This document shows positions 56,633 to 64,000 of a stretch of DNA of 64,000 bases, piece after piece. The DNA is taken from contig NZ_PGFH01000001.1 in assembly GCF_002797685.1 (NCBI RefSeq), positions 1,054,001 to 1,118,000 of the forward strand, read 5' to 3'. The stretch comes from Salinibacterium amurskyense (lineage in GTDB: Bacteria > Actinomycetota > Actinomycetes > Actinomycetales > Microbacteriaceae). The translations under genes and the position numbers were made by a program. Positions within the stretch are counted from its first letter, which is position 1, and each line of letters begins with the position of its first letter. The notes beneath the pieces were generated by a model, which did not search any database, was not told the DNA's origin, and saw only the letters and a list, made by a program, of their open reading frames with translations.

Positions 56633-57094
56633 TTACCGCTGCTCTGGGCGCAGGGAGCTGATCAGCGCAGCGTTGCGCTCCTCGAGCAGCGTCTGTATGT
56701 AGCGCCGCAGGAACAGCTTCTCGGCGAGGCGCCCGAGTGGCCCGAAGGGGGCTGCGATGGTGAGGCGATCCTGCATGTGGGTGCGGCCGTCGATCTCGGT
56801 GAAGAGATGCTCGTGGTGGTAGGCGGCGAAAGGGCCGCGGACTTGTTCATCCGCAAACCGGTGCGGAGCATCCACATCAAAAATTCGGATCGTCAGCCGC
56901 AGCGGCAGGCCGAAGTGTCGAGCCGACCACGTCACCACGTCGCCCTCGACGAAGTGGCCAGTCGTGCGGCCGGCGATGACCTTTTCGCGGTGGTGCGTCA
57001 TCGAATCAAGGTGCAGGTTCACACTCAGCGACAGCGCGCATACCTCGGCGATAGGGGCGTCGAACACCGTGTCGAGCACGATCAGCTGCGTCAT
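56633..57094 (-). CDS. SRPBCC/polyketide cyclase-like protein
   Basis: A 153-residue START/SRPBCC-fold protein. It begins QLIVLDTVFDAPIAEVCAL, the usual edge strand and helix. The central GHFVEGDVVTWSARHFGLPL and the C-terminal long helix (PLGRLAEKLFLRRYIQTLLEERN) match coenzyme-Q-binding/cyclase-like members. The ligand is unknown. The SUKH-like gene follows with one nucleotide between. Confidence 0.85.
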   Translation of the reverse strand: MTQLIVLDTVFDAPIAEVCALSLSVNLHLDSMTHHREKVIAGRTTGHFVEGDVVTWSARHFGLPLRLTIRIFDVDAPHRFADEQVRGPFAAYHHEHLFTEIDGRTHMQDRLTIAAPFGPLGRLAEKLFLRRYIQTLLEERNAALISSLRPEQR

Positions 57095-57110
57095 GATCAG
57101 AGCCTACGGT

Positions 57111-58202
57111 TCAGGCGTCGTCCCGGCCAACGACACGGGGCGGAGCAACCGACTTGCGGTGGACCAGAGCCGCGGGAAATACCTGAATCGGCTCACCAGT
57201 TACGCGCCCTTCAATCCGGGCGATGAGTCTCGTGGCCGCAGCGACACCTACTTCGTAGACGGGCTGGGCGATCACCGTGAGCGCTGGAGAAATCAGGGTT
57301 GCCCATTCGAAGTCGTCAAACATGATGAAAGAGACGTCGTCGGGAACCGTGAGGCCGAGCTCGCGCAGCTCGCCCAGCACTCCCATGGCGATCAAACTGT
57401 CCGACGCGATAATGGCCGTGGGTGGCTCCTCGAGCTGCATGAGTTCGCGGGTCACTCCCTTGACGCCAGAACCGCTGTTTGCGCCAAATCGCAGATAGCG
57501 TTCCGAGTTGTCGACACCGGCGGTGTTCATCGCCGCCAGGATGCCATTGACGCGCGCCGAAACAGAAGAAACGCCGAGTTCGTCGCCGGCTTGATACGGG
57601 TTGGATCCGAGTTCGAGAGTCGTAATGAAGGCGATACGCTCATGACCGCGGTCGATGAGATGTTGCGCGGCCGCGTGAGCTACTTTCTCGTTGTCGACCT
57701 CGATGACATCGACGTCATCGAGGTTGGCAACGTGGCGGTCGAGTAGAACGAGTGGTCGCCCCGAGTGCATGATGTCGCTGAGGTGATCGGTGAGGGTGAA
57801 TGATGCCGGCGCAACGATGAAGCCATCTACGCGTTTTTCCACGAACACTCGGGCTGCATCAATTTCGGCGTCAAGTTGCTCACCAGTGTTGGCAAGAATT
57901 ACGTCGTAGCCTGCGGCCTTAGCGGTGTCAGTGATCCCTCTCATCGCCAAGCCAAAGTAGGGGTTCTCGATGTCGCCGACGATGACGCCGATGGTGTTTG
58001 ACCGCCCGGTGTTCATGCTTCGTGCGAGTCCATTGGCGTGATACCCCAAAGCCTCTGCCGCAGCTTGAACGCGCTGACGCACGTCGTCGCTGACGGCACC
58101 GTAACCGCCGAGTGAGCGAGCAGCAGTTGCTTTTGCCACCTTAGCCTCGCGCGCGACGTCAGCGACGGTGACGTCTCGTCGACGAGCGGTCGGTTCGTTC
58201 AT
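57111..58202 (-). CDS. LacI family transcriptional regulator
   Basis: A 363-residue regulator. The N-terminal HTH (about 10-60) contains VTVADVAREAKVAKATAARSL, where KATAARS is the recognition helix and the hinge is NGLARSMNTGRSNTIG. A periplasmic-binding-protein-like ligand domain (65-345) follows and ends in the usual FDDFEWATLISPALTVIAQP region. It is divergent from the ABC importer/oxidase operon. The intergenic region holds two palindromes that fit its operator. LacI regulators usually bind sugars or related polyols. ATG has GAAGGAC upstream. Confidence 0.92.
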   Translation of the reverse strand: MNEPTARRRDVTVADVAREAKVAKATAARSLGGYGAVSDDVRQRVQAAAEALGYHANGLARSMNTGRSNTIGVIVGDIENPYFGLAMRGITDTAKAAGYDVILANTGEQLDAEIDAARVFVEKRVDGFIVAPASFTLTDHLSDIMHSGRPLVLLDRHVANLDDVDVIEVDNEKVAHAAAQHLIDRGHERIAFITTLELGSNPYQAGDELGVSSVSARVNGILAAMNTAGVDNSERYLRFGANSGSGVKGVTRELMQLEEPPTAIIASDSLIAMGVLGELRELGLTVPDDVSFIMFDDFEWATLISPALTVIAQPVYEVGVAAATRLIARIEGRVTGEPIQVFPAALVHRKSVAPPRVVGRDDA

Positions 58203-58237
58203 GCTGTCCTTCGTTTGTTAACAATCTGCTGCGGGTG

Positions 58238-58266
58238 TTGACGCGTCTCTACAGATACCGTAACGT
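58238..58266 (+). promoter_or_regulatory. Promoter of the ABC importer/oxidase operon
   Basis: The -35 is TTGACG (58238-58243) and the -10 is TAACGT (58261-58266), with 17-bp spacing. The operator pair lies directly downstream, so a bound LacI protein would block initiation or elongation. Confidence 0.7.
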
Positions 58267-58270
58267 CTCT

Positions 58271-58319
58271 ACTCAATTGAGTGAGTCCGGTCTCACTCTA
58301 CCAATTGAGACCGGACTCA
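58271..58319 (+). promoter_or_regulatory. LacI operators: nested palindromes
   Basis: TGAGTCCGGTCTCA (58282-58295) and its exact reverse complement TGAGACCGGACTCA (58306-58319) form a 14-bp inverted repeat. Each copy is itself nearly palindromic around CCGG, as LacI operators are. The centres are 24 bp apart. ACTCAATTGAGT (58271-58282) is a further perfect 12-bp palindrome, and CAATTGAG recurs at 58303-58310. Confidence 0.8.
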
Positions 58320-58483
58320 ACAATGCATATGTAAGAAACGATCAACGGTGATCTGCAAGGGGTCACCGTCTGTATCGTTGCCGGAATAACAAATCTGGCA
58401 GGCAACAAGGATCATCGGGATTGCCCAACCGGGACTGTTCCGCCAACCAAATGGCTTTCCGCCATCAAGATTGGATTCACGCA

Positions 58484-59341
58484 ATGACACTCAGCACACA
58501 CAGCCGGCGTGCGGGCCTAGTAGCCCTCGCAGCCACCGCAGCCCTCGCCCTCGCAGCCTGCAGCGCAGGCTCAACCCCCGCCGCGAGCGAAGCAGACGAC
58601 AACGGCTTCGATTTGATCACACCCGGAGAAATCCGAGTAGCGAGCGTTGGCGATGCCAAGCCCTATACCTTCACCGATGAGAATGGCGAATTCTCGGGGT
58701 TCGACGTTGAACTCTTCACCGATGTCGCAGACCGCATGGGCTACGACGTCGTCTTCACTGGGCAAGACTTCTCCGGCCTTTTGGCTTCAGTGGCAAACGG
58801 ACAATATGACGTGGGAGCCGCGGCGATTGGCACTACTGATGAGCGCAAAGAAACCGTCGATTTCTCCGACGGCTACCTTGCTGGCTTCCTCACGGTGCTC
58901 ACTGCCGACGAGGCGATCCAAGATGAATCGGATCTCGCAGGTGAGCGAATCGGAGTCGTTCAGGGGACCCTGCAGGAGGCGTATGCCGTCGCCAACTTCA
59001 CGGATAGCGAACTCGTAAGGTTTCCCGACAATAACGCCGGTGTCTCCGCTGTGAACAGCGGCACCATCGCCGGTCATTTTCTCGACTATGAAAGCGCCAA
59101 GACCTACGGCGAACAGTTCGACAATCTGAACTTGGCCATCAATATTCCCTCGTTCGATGCCCCTGCTGGTTTCGTTGTAGCAAAGGGGAACGATGAGCTC
59201 CTCGCCGCGATCAACGTGGCACTAGCCGCCGCAATGGAAGACGGAACGTGGATGGAACTCCACGAAAAGTGGTTCCCGGGTTCCCCGATGCAAGATATGT
59301 ACCTTCCTGAGTCCGAGCGCACCGGAACAGACGAAGGCTAA
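58484..59341 (+). CDS. Amino-acid-type ABC transporter substrate-binding lipoprotein
   Basis: A 285-residue family 3 (SBP_bac_3) solute-binding lipoprotein with lipobox LAAC. The ligand site features [35 protein letters not shown] and the Arg that grips the alpha-carboxylate in [16 protein letters not shown]. That Arg indicates an amino-acid-like ligand. ATG 58484 starts the signal peptide. An earlier ATG (58451) is less likely. It is the first gene of the operon controlled by the LacI regulator. Confidence 0.9.
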   Translation: MTLSTHSRRAGLVALAATAALALAACSAGSTPAASEADDNGFDLITPGEIRVASVGDAKPYTFTDENGEFSGFDVELFTDVADRMGYDVVFTGQDFSGLLASVANGQYDVGAAAIGTTDERKETVDFSDGYLAGFLTVLTADEAIQDESDLAGERIGVVQGTLQEAYAVANFTDSELVRFPDNNAGVSAVNSGTIAGHFLDYESAKTYGEQFDNLNLAINIPSFDAPAGFVVAKGNDELLAAINVALAAAMEDGTWMELHEKWFPGSPMQDMYLPESERTGTDEG

Positions 59342-59423
59342 CTAGTTCATCGCGTGGGGGTGGCGAGCGTTTCGCGCGCTGCCCCTGCGTCCCCTTTCAC
59401 CACGACACGTCTGAGAGACCGTA

Positions 59424-60212
59424 ATGGACTGGTTTGACACCATCAGCCGCACGTTCCTTGATTTCGACGCCATGCTGCAGGTTCTCCCGCAGCTGCTCGG
59501 AACAGGGCTCAAGAACACCCTCATCATCAGCTTCGCCGCCACCGTCATCGGTGTGATTGTCGGCATGATCGTCGCAGTCATGGGCGTATCAACGTCTAAA
59601 TGGCTTCGGGTCCCCGCTCGTATTTACACCGACATCTTCCGCGGTTTGCCCGCAATCCTGACCATCCTGCTTATTGGTCAAGGTTTCGCCCGTATCAGCC
59701 AAGAGATCTTTGGGCCGTCGCCCTATCCTTTGGGAATCTTGGCAGTCAGCCTGATCTCCTCGGCGTACATCGGTGAAATATTCCGTTCGGGTATTCAGAG
59801 CGTCGATCGAGGTCAACTCGAAGCCTGCCGCGCTCTCGGGATGAGCTACGGCAAGGCGATGCGGCTGGTCGTGATTCCTCAAGGAATCCGCCGAGTGCTG
59901 CCCGCCCTTGTCAATCAGTTCATCTCGAACGTCAAGGACTCGAGCCTCGTCTACTTCCTCGGCCTTCTAGTCTCAGAGCGCGAACTCTTCCGCGTCGGCC
60001 AAGACGCAGCGGTTCTCAGCGGCAACCTGTCACCGCTTGTGGCGGCCGGCATCTGCTACCTCATCATCACCGTTCCGCTGACGCACTTGGTCAACTACTT
60101 CGACAACCGTTTCCGCACCGGAAGGCGCAAGCCCACTCCGCCACGAAGCGGGCTTGACGAAGTTGACGAACTTGACCCCACGATCATCCATCCCCAGGAG
60201 GCAACACGATGA
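59424..60212 (+). CDS. Amino-acid ABC transporter permease
   Basis: A 262-residue polar amino acid permease (HisM/GlnP type). About five membrane helices are present. The EAA loop that contacts the ATPase is visible as QLEACRALGMSYGKAMRLVV, followed by IPQGIRRVLPALVNQFISNV. A single permease gene is typical where it forms a homodimer. The ATPase gene overlaps by 4 nt. Confidence 0.94.
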   Translation: MDWFDTISRTFLDFDAMLQVLPQLLGTGLKNTLIISFAATVIGVIVGMIVAVMGVSTSKWLRVPARIYTDIFRGLPAILTILLIGQGFARISQEIFGPSPYPLGILAVSLISSAYIGEIFRSGIQSVDRGQLEACRALGMSYGKAMRLVVIPQGIRRVLPALVNQFISNVKDSSLVYFLGLLVSERELFRVGQDAAVLSGNLSPLVAAGICYLIITVPLTHLVNYFDNRFRTGRRKPTPPRSGLDEVDELDPTIIHPQEATR

Positions 60213-60982
60213 GCGCAACGAATGCCACCAGCACCCCACTGGACGTTCAACAGTTTCGGGGGTCCAGGCTTGAACTTCTCGACCTGACGCTCGCGTACGG
60301 TCCCATTGATGTGGTGAAGAACGTCGACTTCACTGTTGCGCCCGGCACAACCACGTGTGTGATCGGCCCATCGGGATCGGGAAAGTCAACTCTCCTTCGC
60401 GGCCTCAACCGGCTGCATGAACCTAAAAGTGGCGACGTCCTTTTGGAGACCGAGAGCACGCTGACGGTCAAGCCTGACGAACTGCGTCGCCGTATTGGTC
60501 TCGTGTTTCAACACTTCAATCTGTTTCCAGATCACACTGCGTTGGAGAACGTTGCTCTTTCTCTTCGTCACGTAAAGAAGATGTCATCGGCTCAGGCAAA
60601 AGAGCTTGCTCATCGCCGTCTTGCAGAAGTGGGCCTCGCGGAACGCAGCGACCACCGTCCACGCGACCTTTCGGGCGGCCAGCAGCAGCGCGTAGCTATC
60701 GCCCGAGCGCTGGCTATGGAGCCGGAAGTCATGCTCTTTGACGAAGTAACAAGTGCTCTCGATCCGGAGCTCGTCAAGGGTGTTCTTAACCTCATGGCAG
60801 ATCTCGGCAAGCGGGGGATGACCATGGTCGTCGTCACCCACGAGATGAACTTTGCACGTCGCGTCGCTGACCAGGTCGTTTTCATGGATGAGGGCCGGGT
60901 AGTCGAAGCCGGGCCTCCGGCAGAGTTGTTCGACAACCCGCAAAGTCCACGACTGCAGCGCTTCCTTTCCGAAGTGCTCTAA
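60209..60982 (+). CDS. Amino-acid ABC transporter ATP-binding protein
   Basis: A 257-residue GlnQ/HisP-type ATPase. Walker A is GPSGSGKSTLLRGL, the Q-loop is in VFQHFNLFPDHTALENV, the signature is LSGGQQQRVAIARAL, Walker B is VMLFDEVTSALD (Glu followed by Val instead of Pro), and the H-loop is in VVVTHEMNFAR. All catalytic residues are intact. The ribosome site CAGGAGG overlaps the end of the permease gene. Confidence 0.95.
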   Translation: MSATNATSTPLDVQQFRGSRLELLDLTLAYGPIDVVKNVDFTVAPGTTTCVIGPSGSGKSTLLRGLNRLHEPKSGDVLLETESTLTVKPDELRRRIGLVFQHFNLFPDHTALENVALSLRHVKKMSSAQAKELAHRRLAEVGLAERSDHRPRDLSGGQQQRVAIARALAMEPEVMLFDEVTSALDPELVKGVLNLMADLGKRGMTMVVVTHEMNFARRVADQVVFMDEGRVVEAGPPAELFDNPQSPRLQRFLSEVL

Positions 60983-61028
60983 CCGATTCTTTCAACTTTT
61001 GTATCCGCCTCAGAAAGGCAACATCACT

Positions 61029-62159
61029 ATGAATCTCTCCTCAACCGCCAAACGTGTTGGAATCATCGGAGGAGGCATCTTCGGCGTTTCGACCGCCCTG
61101 CAGCTCGCGAAGCTCGGAGTCGAAGTCACGCTTATCAACGATGGTCCGCTCTCGAATGGTGCATCCGGTCGCTCGCTCGCGTGGCTCAATTCAGCGAACT
61201 TTCGCTCGCGGGAGTATCACGAGCTTCGTGTCATGGGTATCGACCGCTGGCGGACTTTCTTGGCTCAGCGCCCTGACACAGCAGAGTTTCTGAAGTTCGA
61301 TGGCGGTCTGACCTGGGAGATCGACGGTGCCGGCGACAAGCTACGATCCGTTCTCGATTATGAGCACTCCATTGGTTACGACGGGCAGTGGCTCTCGGCC
61401 GACGAGGTCGCCACCGTTGCGCCCGGCGTCGATCTTTCCGCCGTCTCCGCGGAGGGCGCCGTGTTCAACCCGGGGGAGGGATGGGTAGACCTTCCTCGCG
61501 TGATTACCCTTCTCGTCAAAGACTTCGTGGCGTTGGGCGGCACGGTCATCGAGAACGCCGGAGAATCACGCATTGTCGTGGCCGATAACAAGGTCACCGG
61601 AGTCGCGACCGCCGACGGGCACGTCATCGACGTGGATGCCGCACTCTTGGCAACGGGGCCGTCAGTGCCGTACGCGATGCGCGACCTCGGAGTGCCGATG
61701 GGGGACGAAAGCCCGGTGGCCCTTCTGCTGTTCACCAAGCCCGTCGACACGAAACTCAAGGCCGTGCTGAACACGCCGCGGATCGCAGTGCGCCCCACAC
61801 CAGAAGGCGGGCTTGCGCTCGATTCTGGATGGTCGGAGGAAGAAATCACCGTGCACGAAGATGGCGCGTTCGAGTATCTGGAATCCACCGTGCAGGGCTT
61901 GCTCGTAGAAGCCAGCAGAGTGTTGGAAGGTAACCCCACTCTCGAAGTCGAGTCGATCGGAGCCGGGCGTAAGCCGATCCCCGGCGGCGGCGAGCCGGTG
62001 TTCGGAGAGCTCACGCAAATCTCCGGATACTTCGTTGCCTTCAGCCACAGCGGTGCCACCCAAGGGCTTTTCGTCCCTGAACTGCTCGCGCGTGAAATCG
62101 CCTTCGGTATCGAGAGCCCGTTGCTCAAGAACTTCCGCCCAGGGCGGTACTCCGCATGA
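61029..62159 (+). CDS. FAD-dependent amino acid/amine oxidoreductase (DAO family)
   Basis: A 376-residue D-amino-acid-oxidase-fold flavoenzyme. The FAD motif VGIIGGGIFGVSTALQLAKL is near the N-terminus. The flavin loop NGASGRSLAWLN and the C-terminal GYFVAFSHSGATQGLFVPEL follow the sarcosine oxidase/glycine oxidase/fructosyl-amino-acid oxidase group. It probably oxidises a secondary or primary amine, releasing an aldehyde or keto compound and an amine. ATG 61029 lies behind AAAGG. The next gene overlaps by 4 nt. Confidence 0.9.
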   Translation: MNLSSTAKRVGIIGGGIFGVSTALQLAKLGVEVTLINDGPLSNGASGRSLAWLNSANFRSREYHELRVMGIDRWRTFLAQRPDTAEFLKFDGGLTWEIDGAGDKLRSVLDYEHSIGYDGQWLSADEVATVAPGVDLSAVSAEGAVFNPGEGWVDLPRVITLLVKDFVALGGTVIENAGESRIVVADNKVTGVATADGHVIDVDAALLATGPSVPYAMRDLGVPMGDESPVALLLFTKPVDTKLKAVLNTPRIAVRPTPEGGLALDSGWSEEEITVHEDGAFEYLESTVQGLLVEASRVLEGNPTLEVESIGAGRKPIPGGGEPVFGELTQISGYFVAFSHSGATQGLFVPELLAREIAFGIESPLLKNFRPGRYSA

Positions 62160-63181
62160 CCGTTATTCGCACCGGAGTAATCGGGTTCGGGACGTCGGGG
62201 CGCGTATTTCATGCTCCCTTTATCGAAGCGAACCCTGACTTCTCGCTCGATGTCATTGTGACCGCGGACGCTGAGCGGGCCGCCGTCGCGACTTCTCTTT
62301 ACCCAAACGCGCGAATTGTCAGCTCTTCTGAGGAACTGTTCGCCGCTGAACTCGACCTCGTGATCATCGGTTCCCCGTCGGGAACCCACGTCTCCTTGGC
62401 GCACGCGGCCCTCGAGGCCGGGCTCGCGGTTGTCGTCGACAAGCCGTTCTCGGTCACGGCGGCAGAGGGGCTTGGCCTCATTCGTCGGGCTGAAGAGCTG
62501 GGGCTCCCGATCACCGTCTTTCAAAACAGGCGATGGGACGGTGACTTTCTCACCCTTCGCTCGCTCATCGACTCCGGAGAACTGGGCGACGTCCGACGTT
62601 TTGAATCACGTTTCGAATGGTGGAAGCCCACCGTCACGAAGTCGTGGAAGGCAGAGGCGACGACGGCCGAAGGCGGCGGCATTCTCTATGACCTGGGCGC
62701 GCACTTAATCGACCAAGCGATCCAACTATTTGGTGGGGTGAGCGACATTTACGCAGAGGTGGCGACGCAGCGCTCCGGAGGTGCAGCCGATGACGATGTC
62801 TTCGTGTCTATGCTTCACGAGAACGGCGTGCGCTCGCAGCTCTGGATGAACGGGCTCGCCGGCCAAGTCGGCCCCCGGTTCCATGTGCTCGGTTCCCAGT
62901 CGGCCTACACAAAGTGGGGGCTAGACGGGCAAGAACCAGCACTCATCGCTGGCGCCCTGCCGAGTGATGACACCTACGGTGTTGAACCGCCAGACGCATG
63001 GGGCGTCGCGGGAGTCGGGGACGACCTTTCGGCCGTTCCCACGATTCGGGGCCAGTACGACACGTACTACTCCCTACTCGCTGACGCGCTGCTGCGCGGA
63101 CAACCGCTCCCGGTCGACCCGCGCGACTCCGTCGAGGTTATTCGAATCATCGAAGAAATTCATCAGCACCACGCGAACTGA
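62156..63181 (+). CDS. Gfo/Idh/MocA family oxidoreductase
   Basis: A 341-residue NAD(P)-dependent dehydrogenase. The N-terminal Rossmann domain starts RTGVIGFGTSGRVFHAPFI. The catalytic Lys is in VVVDKPFSVTAAEG (the EKP-type motif). The His/Asp pair is in LYDLGAHLIDQAIQLFGG. The GRVFHAPF signature places it near YdgJ and scyllo-inositol dehydrogenase IolW. It probably reduces or oxidises the sugar-like product of the neighbouring oxidase. It is the last gene of the operon, with a terminator 30 bp downstream. Confidence 0.93.
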   Translation: MTVIRTGVIGFGTSGRVFHAPFIEANPDFSLDVIVTADAERAAVATSLYPNARIVSSSEELFAAELDLVIIGSPSGTHVSLAHAALEAGLAVVVDKPFSVTAAEGLGLIRRAEELGLPITVFQNRRWDGDFLTLRSLIDSGELGDVRRFESRFEWWKPTVTKSWKAEATTAEGGGILYDLGAHLIDQAIQLFGGVSDIYAEVATQRSGGAADDDVFVSMLHENGVRSQLWMNGLAGQVGPRFHVLGSQSAYTKWGLDGQEPALIAGALPSDDTYGVEPPDAWGVAGVGDDLSAVPTIRGQYDTYYSLLADALLRGQPLPVDPRDSVEVIRIIEEIHQHHAN

Positions 63182-63210
63182 GCAACCTGCTCGGCCGCGA
63201 GCAAAAAATG

Positions 63211-63259
63211 AAAAGCCGCCTCCCGCCAGTAACCAGCTGGCAGGGAGGCGGCTTCTTTC
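63211..63259 (+). terminator. Bidirectional terminator between operon and tctA
   Basis: The outer stem AAGCCGCCTCCC pairs with GGGAGGCGGCTT. The inner stem GCCAG/CTGGC lies within it. TTCTTTC follows on the plus strand and AAAATG-rich sequence on the other side. Confidence 0.85.
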
Positions 63260-63312
63260 GCTCGCGAGTGTGTCGGCGACTGTTCGGGTCTAGCGTCGCC
63301 GACTACTCGGGT

Positions 63313-64000
63313 CTATAGCTGGCGTCGGCGCAAGAGCTTGCCGACCACCTTTTGCAACAGCGGGTACAGCAGCACGATGATCGTCAGAATCATCAGCGCG
63401 GCGCTCATCGGCCGGGTGAGGAATTGCGTGAGATCCCACTCAGTCTTGATGACGCTCTGCATGAAGTTCTTCTCTACGATCGGGCCAAGCACGAGCCCCA
63501 ACACCACCGGGGCGAGCGGGAACTTCGCCTGCTCGAGCAAGTACCCCAAGATGCCGAAGATCAGCATGATGAGCACTTCGAGCAGACCGTTGTTGATCGA
63601 GAACGAACCCACAACACAGAACGCCACGATGATGGGCATCAGCACCGAGCCGGGCACGCGCAGCAGCATGCCGCTACTGCGAATGGCCAAATACCCCAGG
63701 GGGAGCATCAGGATGTTCGCTGCAATGAAGACGATGAAGATCGAGTATAGCAACGGCGCCTGCGAGTCGAACAGCGACGGTCCCGGTTGGATGCCCTTCA
63801 CGAGCAGCACTCCCAGCAGGATCGCCGTGATGGTGTCACCGGGGATGCCGAATACCAACGTCGGAATATACGCCGAGCCAACCCCGGCGTTGTTGGCCGA
63901 ACTCGCACCAACAATGGGTTGGATGTGGCCCTTACCGCTACCGAACTGCTTACCTTCTTTAGCGCCATTCTTGGTGACCGCGTAGGCGACCCACGCTGCG
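63313..64000 (-). CDS. tctA: Tripartite tricarboxylate transporter permease TctA, C-terminal part (5' end outside window)
   Basis: The open frame on the minus strand runs off the right edge. About 228 residues are visible. They include the family hallmark AYAVTKNGAK…, GHIQPIVGASSANNAGVGSA, then PTLVFGIPGDTITAILLGVLL and several membrane helices. TctA is the large permease subunit of the TctABC secondary transporter for citrate-like tricarboxylates. TctB and TctC would lie outside the window. Codon TTG 63858 is not the start because the conserved family sequence continues upstream. Confidence 0.9.
   Translation of the reverse strand, partial: AAWVAYAVTKNGAKEGKQFGSGKGHIQPIVGASSANNAGVGSAYIPTLVFGIPGDTITAILLGVLLVKGIQPGPSLFDSQAPLLYSIFIVFIAANILMLPLGYLAIRSSGMLLRVPGSVLMPIIVAFCVVGSFSINNGLLEVLIMLIFGILGYLLEQAKFPLAPVVLGLVLGPIVEKNFMQSVIKTEWDLTQFLTRPMSAALMILTIIVLLYPLLQKVVGKLLRRRQL

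Noticed and set aside
56053-57094. SUKH-like protein plus SRPBCC as a toxin-immunity locus
   Set aside because: No toxin, nuclease domain or secretion tag is adjacent. The pairing with SRPBCC gives no support.
61376-62524. A 382-codon antisense frame over the DAO and Gfo/Idh/MocA genes
   Set aside because: It overlaps two genes with clear motifs and has no start signal of its own.

Overview
This 64 kb window reads as chromosomal DNA of a high-GC actinomycete, most likely Microbacteriaceae (Micrococcales). The grounds are MtrA-MtrB-LpqB, a WhiB1-type protein, a class-E-type (LAxTG) sorting signal, PdtaS, SecA without a C-terminal zinc motif, GC-rich codon use and many apparently leaderless genes. 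Genus is not assigned. There is no rRNA, CRISPR array, insertion sequence or prophage. Almost everything is housekeeping or conserved actinobacterial envelope and regulatory genes. The most accessory-looking part is the right end, from about 56 kb.

Layout. 0-9 kb: the 3' part of manB, then an RDD / SpoIIM pair and a MoxR-DUF58-DUF4350-DUF4129-membrane protein operon. 9-24 kb: a block syntenic with Mycobacterium tuberculosis Rv3246c-Rv3219 (mtrA, mtrB, lpqB, comF, hpf, secA, Rv3235-like, pdtaS, whiB1). It is interrupted by an orphan CpaB-like / CpaE-like pair. 24-30 kb: Bcp peroxiredoxin, tRNA-Lys, an SDR, a repeat-containing LAYTG cell-wall protein, an M23 peptidase and a PuuD-like amidotransferase. 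29.5-35.8 kb: a TetR-controlled export locus whose MMPL protein carries a degenerate ABC-ATPase-like C-terminus next to a YhgE/Pip permease, then a lipoprotein with a zincin motif. 36-38 kb: otsA-otsB (trehalose). 38-43 kb: ilvD-ilvB-ilvH-ilvC. 43-49 kb: small membrane proteins, a cysteine-depleted ThiF-like protein and serA. 49-55 kb: leuB-ilvE-FAA hydrolase-gltX-thioredoxin-reductase-like, a PadR pair and tRNA-Gln. 56-63 kb: a LacI-regulated operon with an amino-acid-type ABC importer, a DAO-family oxidase and a Gfo/Idh/MocA dehydrogenase. The window ends inside a tctA-like gene.

How the genes work together. The ilv/leu/serA genes supply branched-chain amino acids and serine. gltX lies near tRNA-Gln, as expected if Gln-tRNA is made by transamidation. 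MtrAB-LpqB, the MoxR cluster, M23 peptidase, SecA and the LAYTG protein concern envelope growth and secretion. The two strongest candidates for less-described systems are the MMPL/pseudo-ABC fusion with its YhgE partner, and the LacI-ABC-oxidase-dehydrogenase operon, which may import and oxidise an amino-sugar or opine-like compound. A recurrent signal is a TANNNT hexamer exactly 6-7 nt before a start codon, which indicates widespread leaderless transcription.
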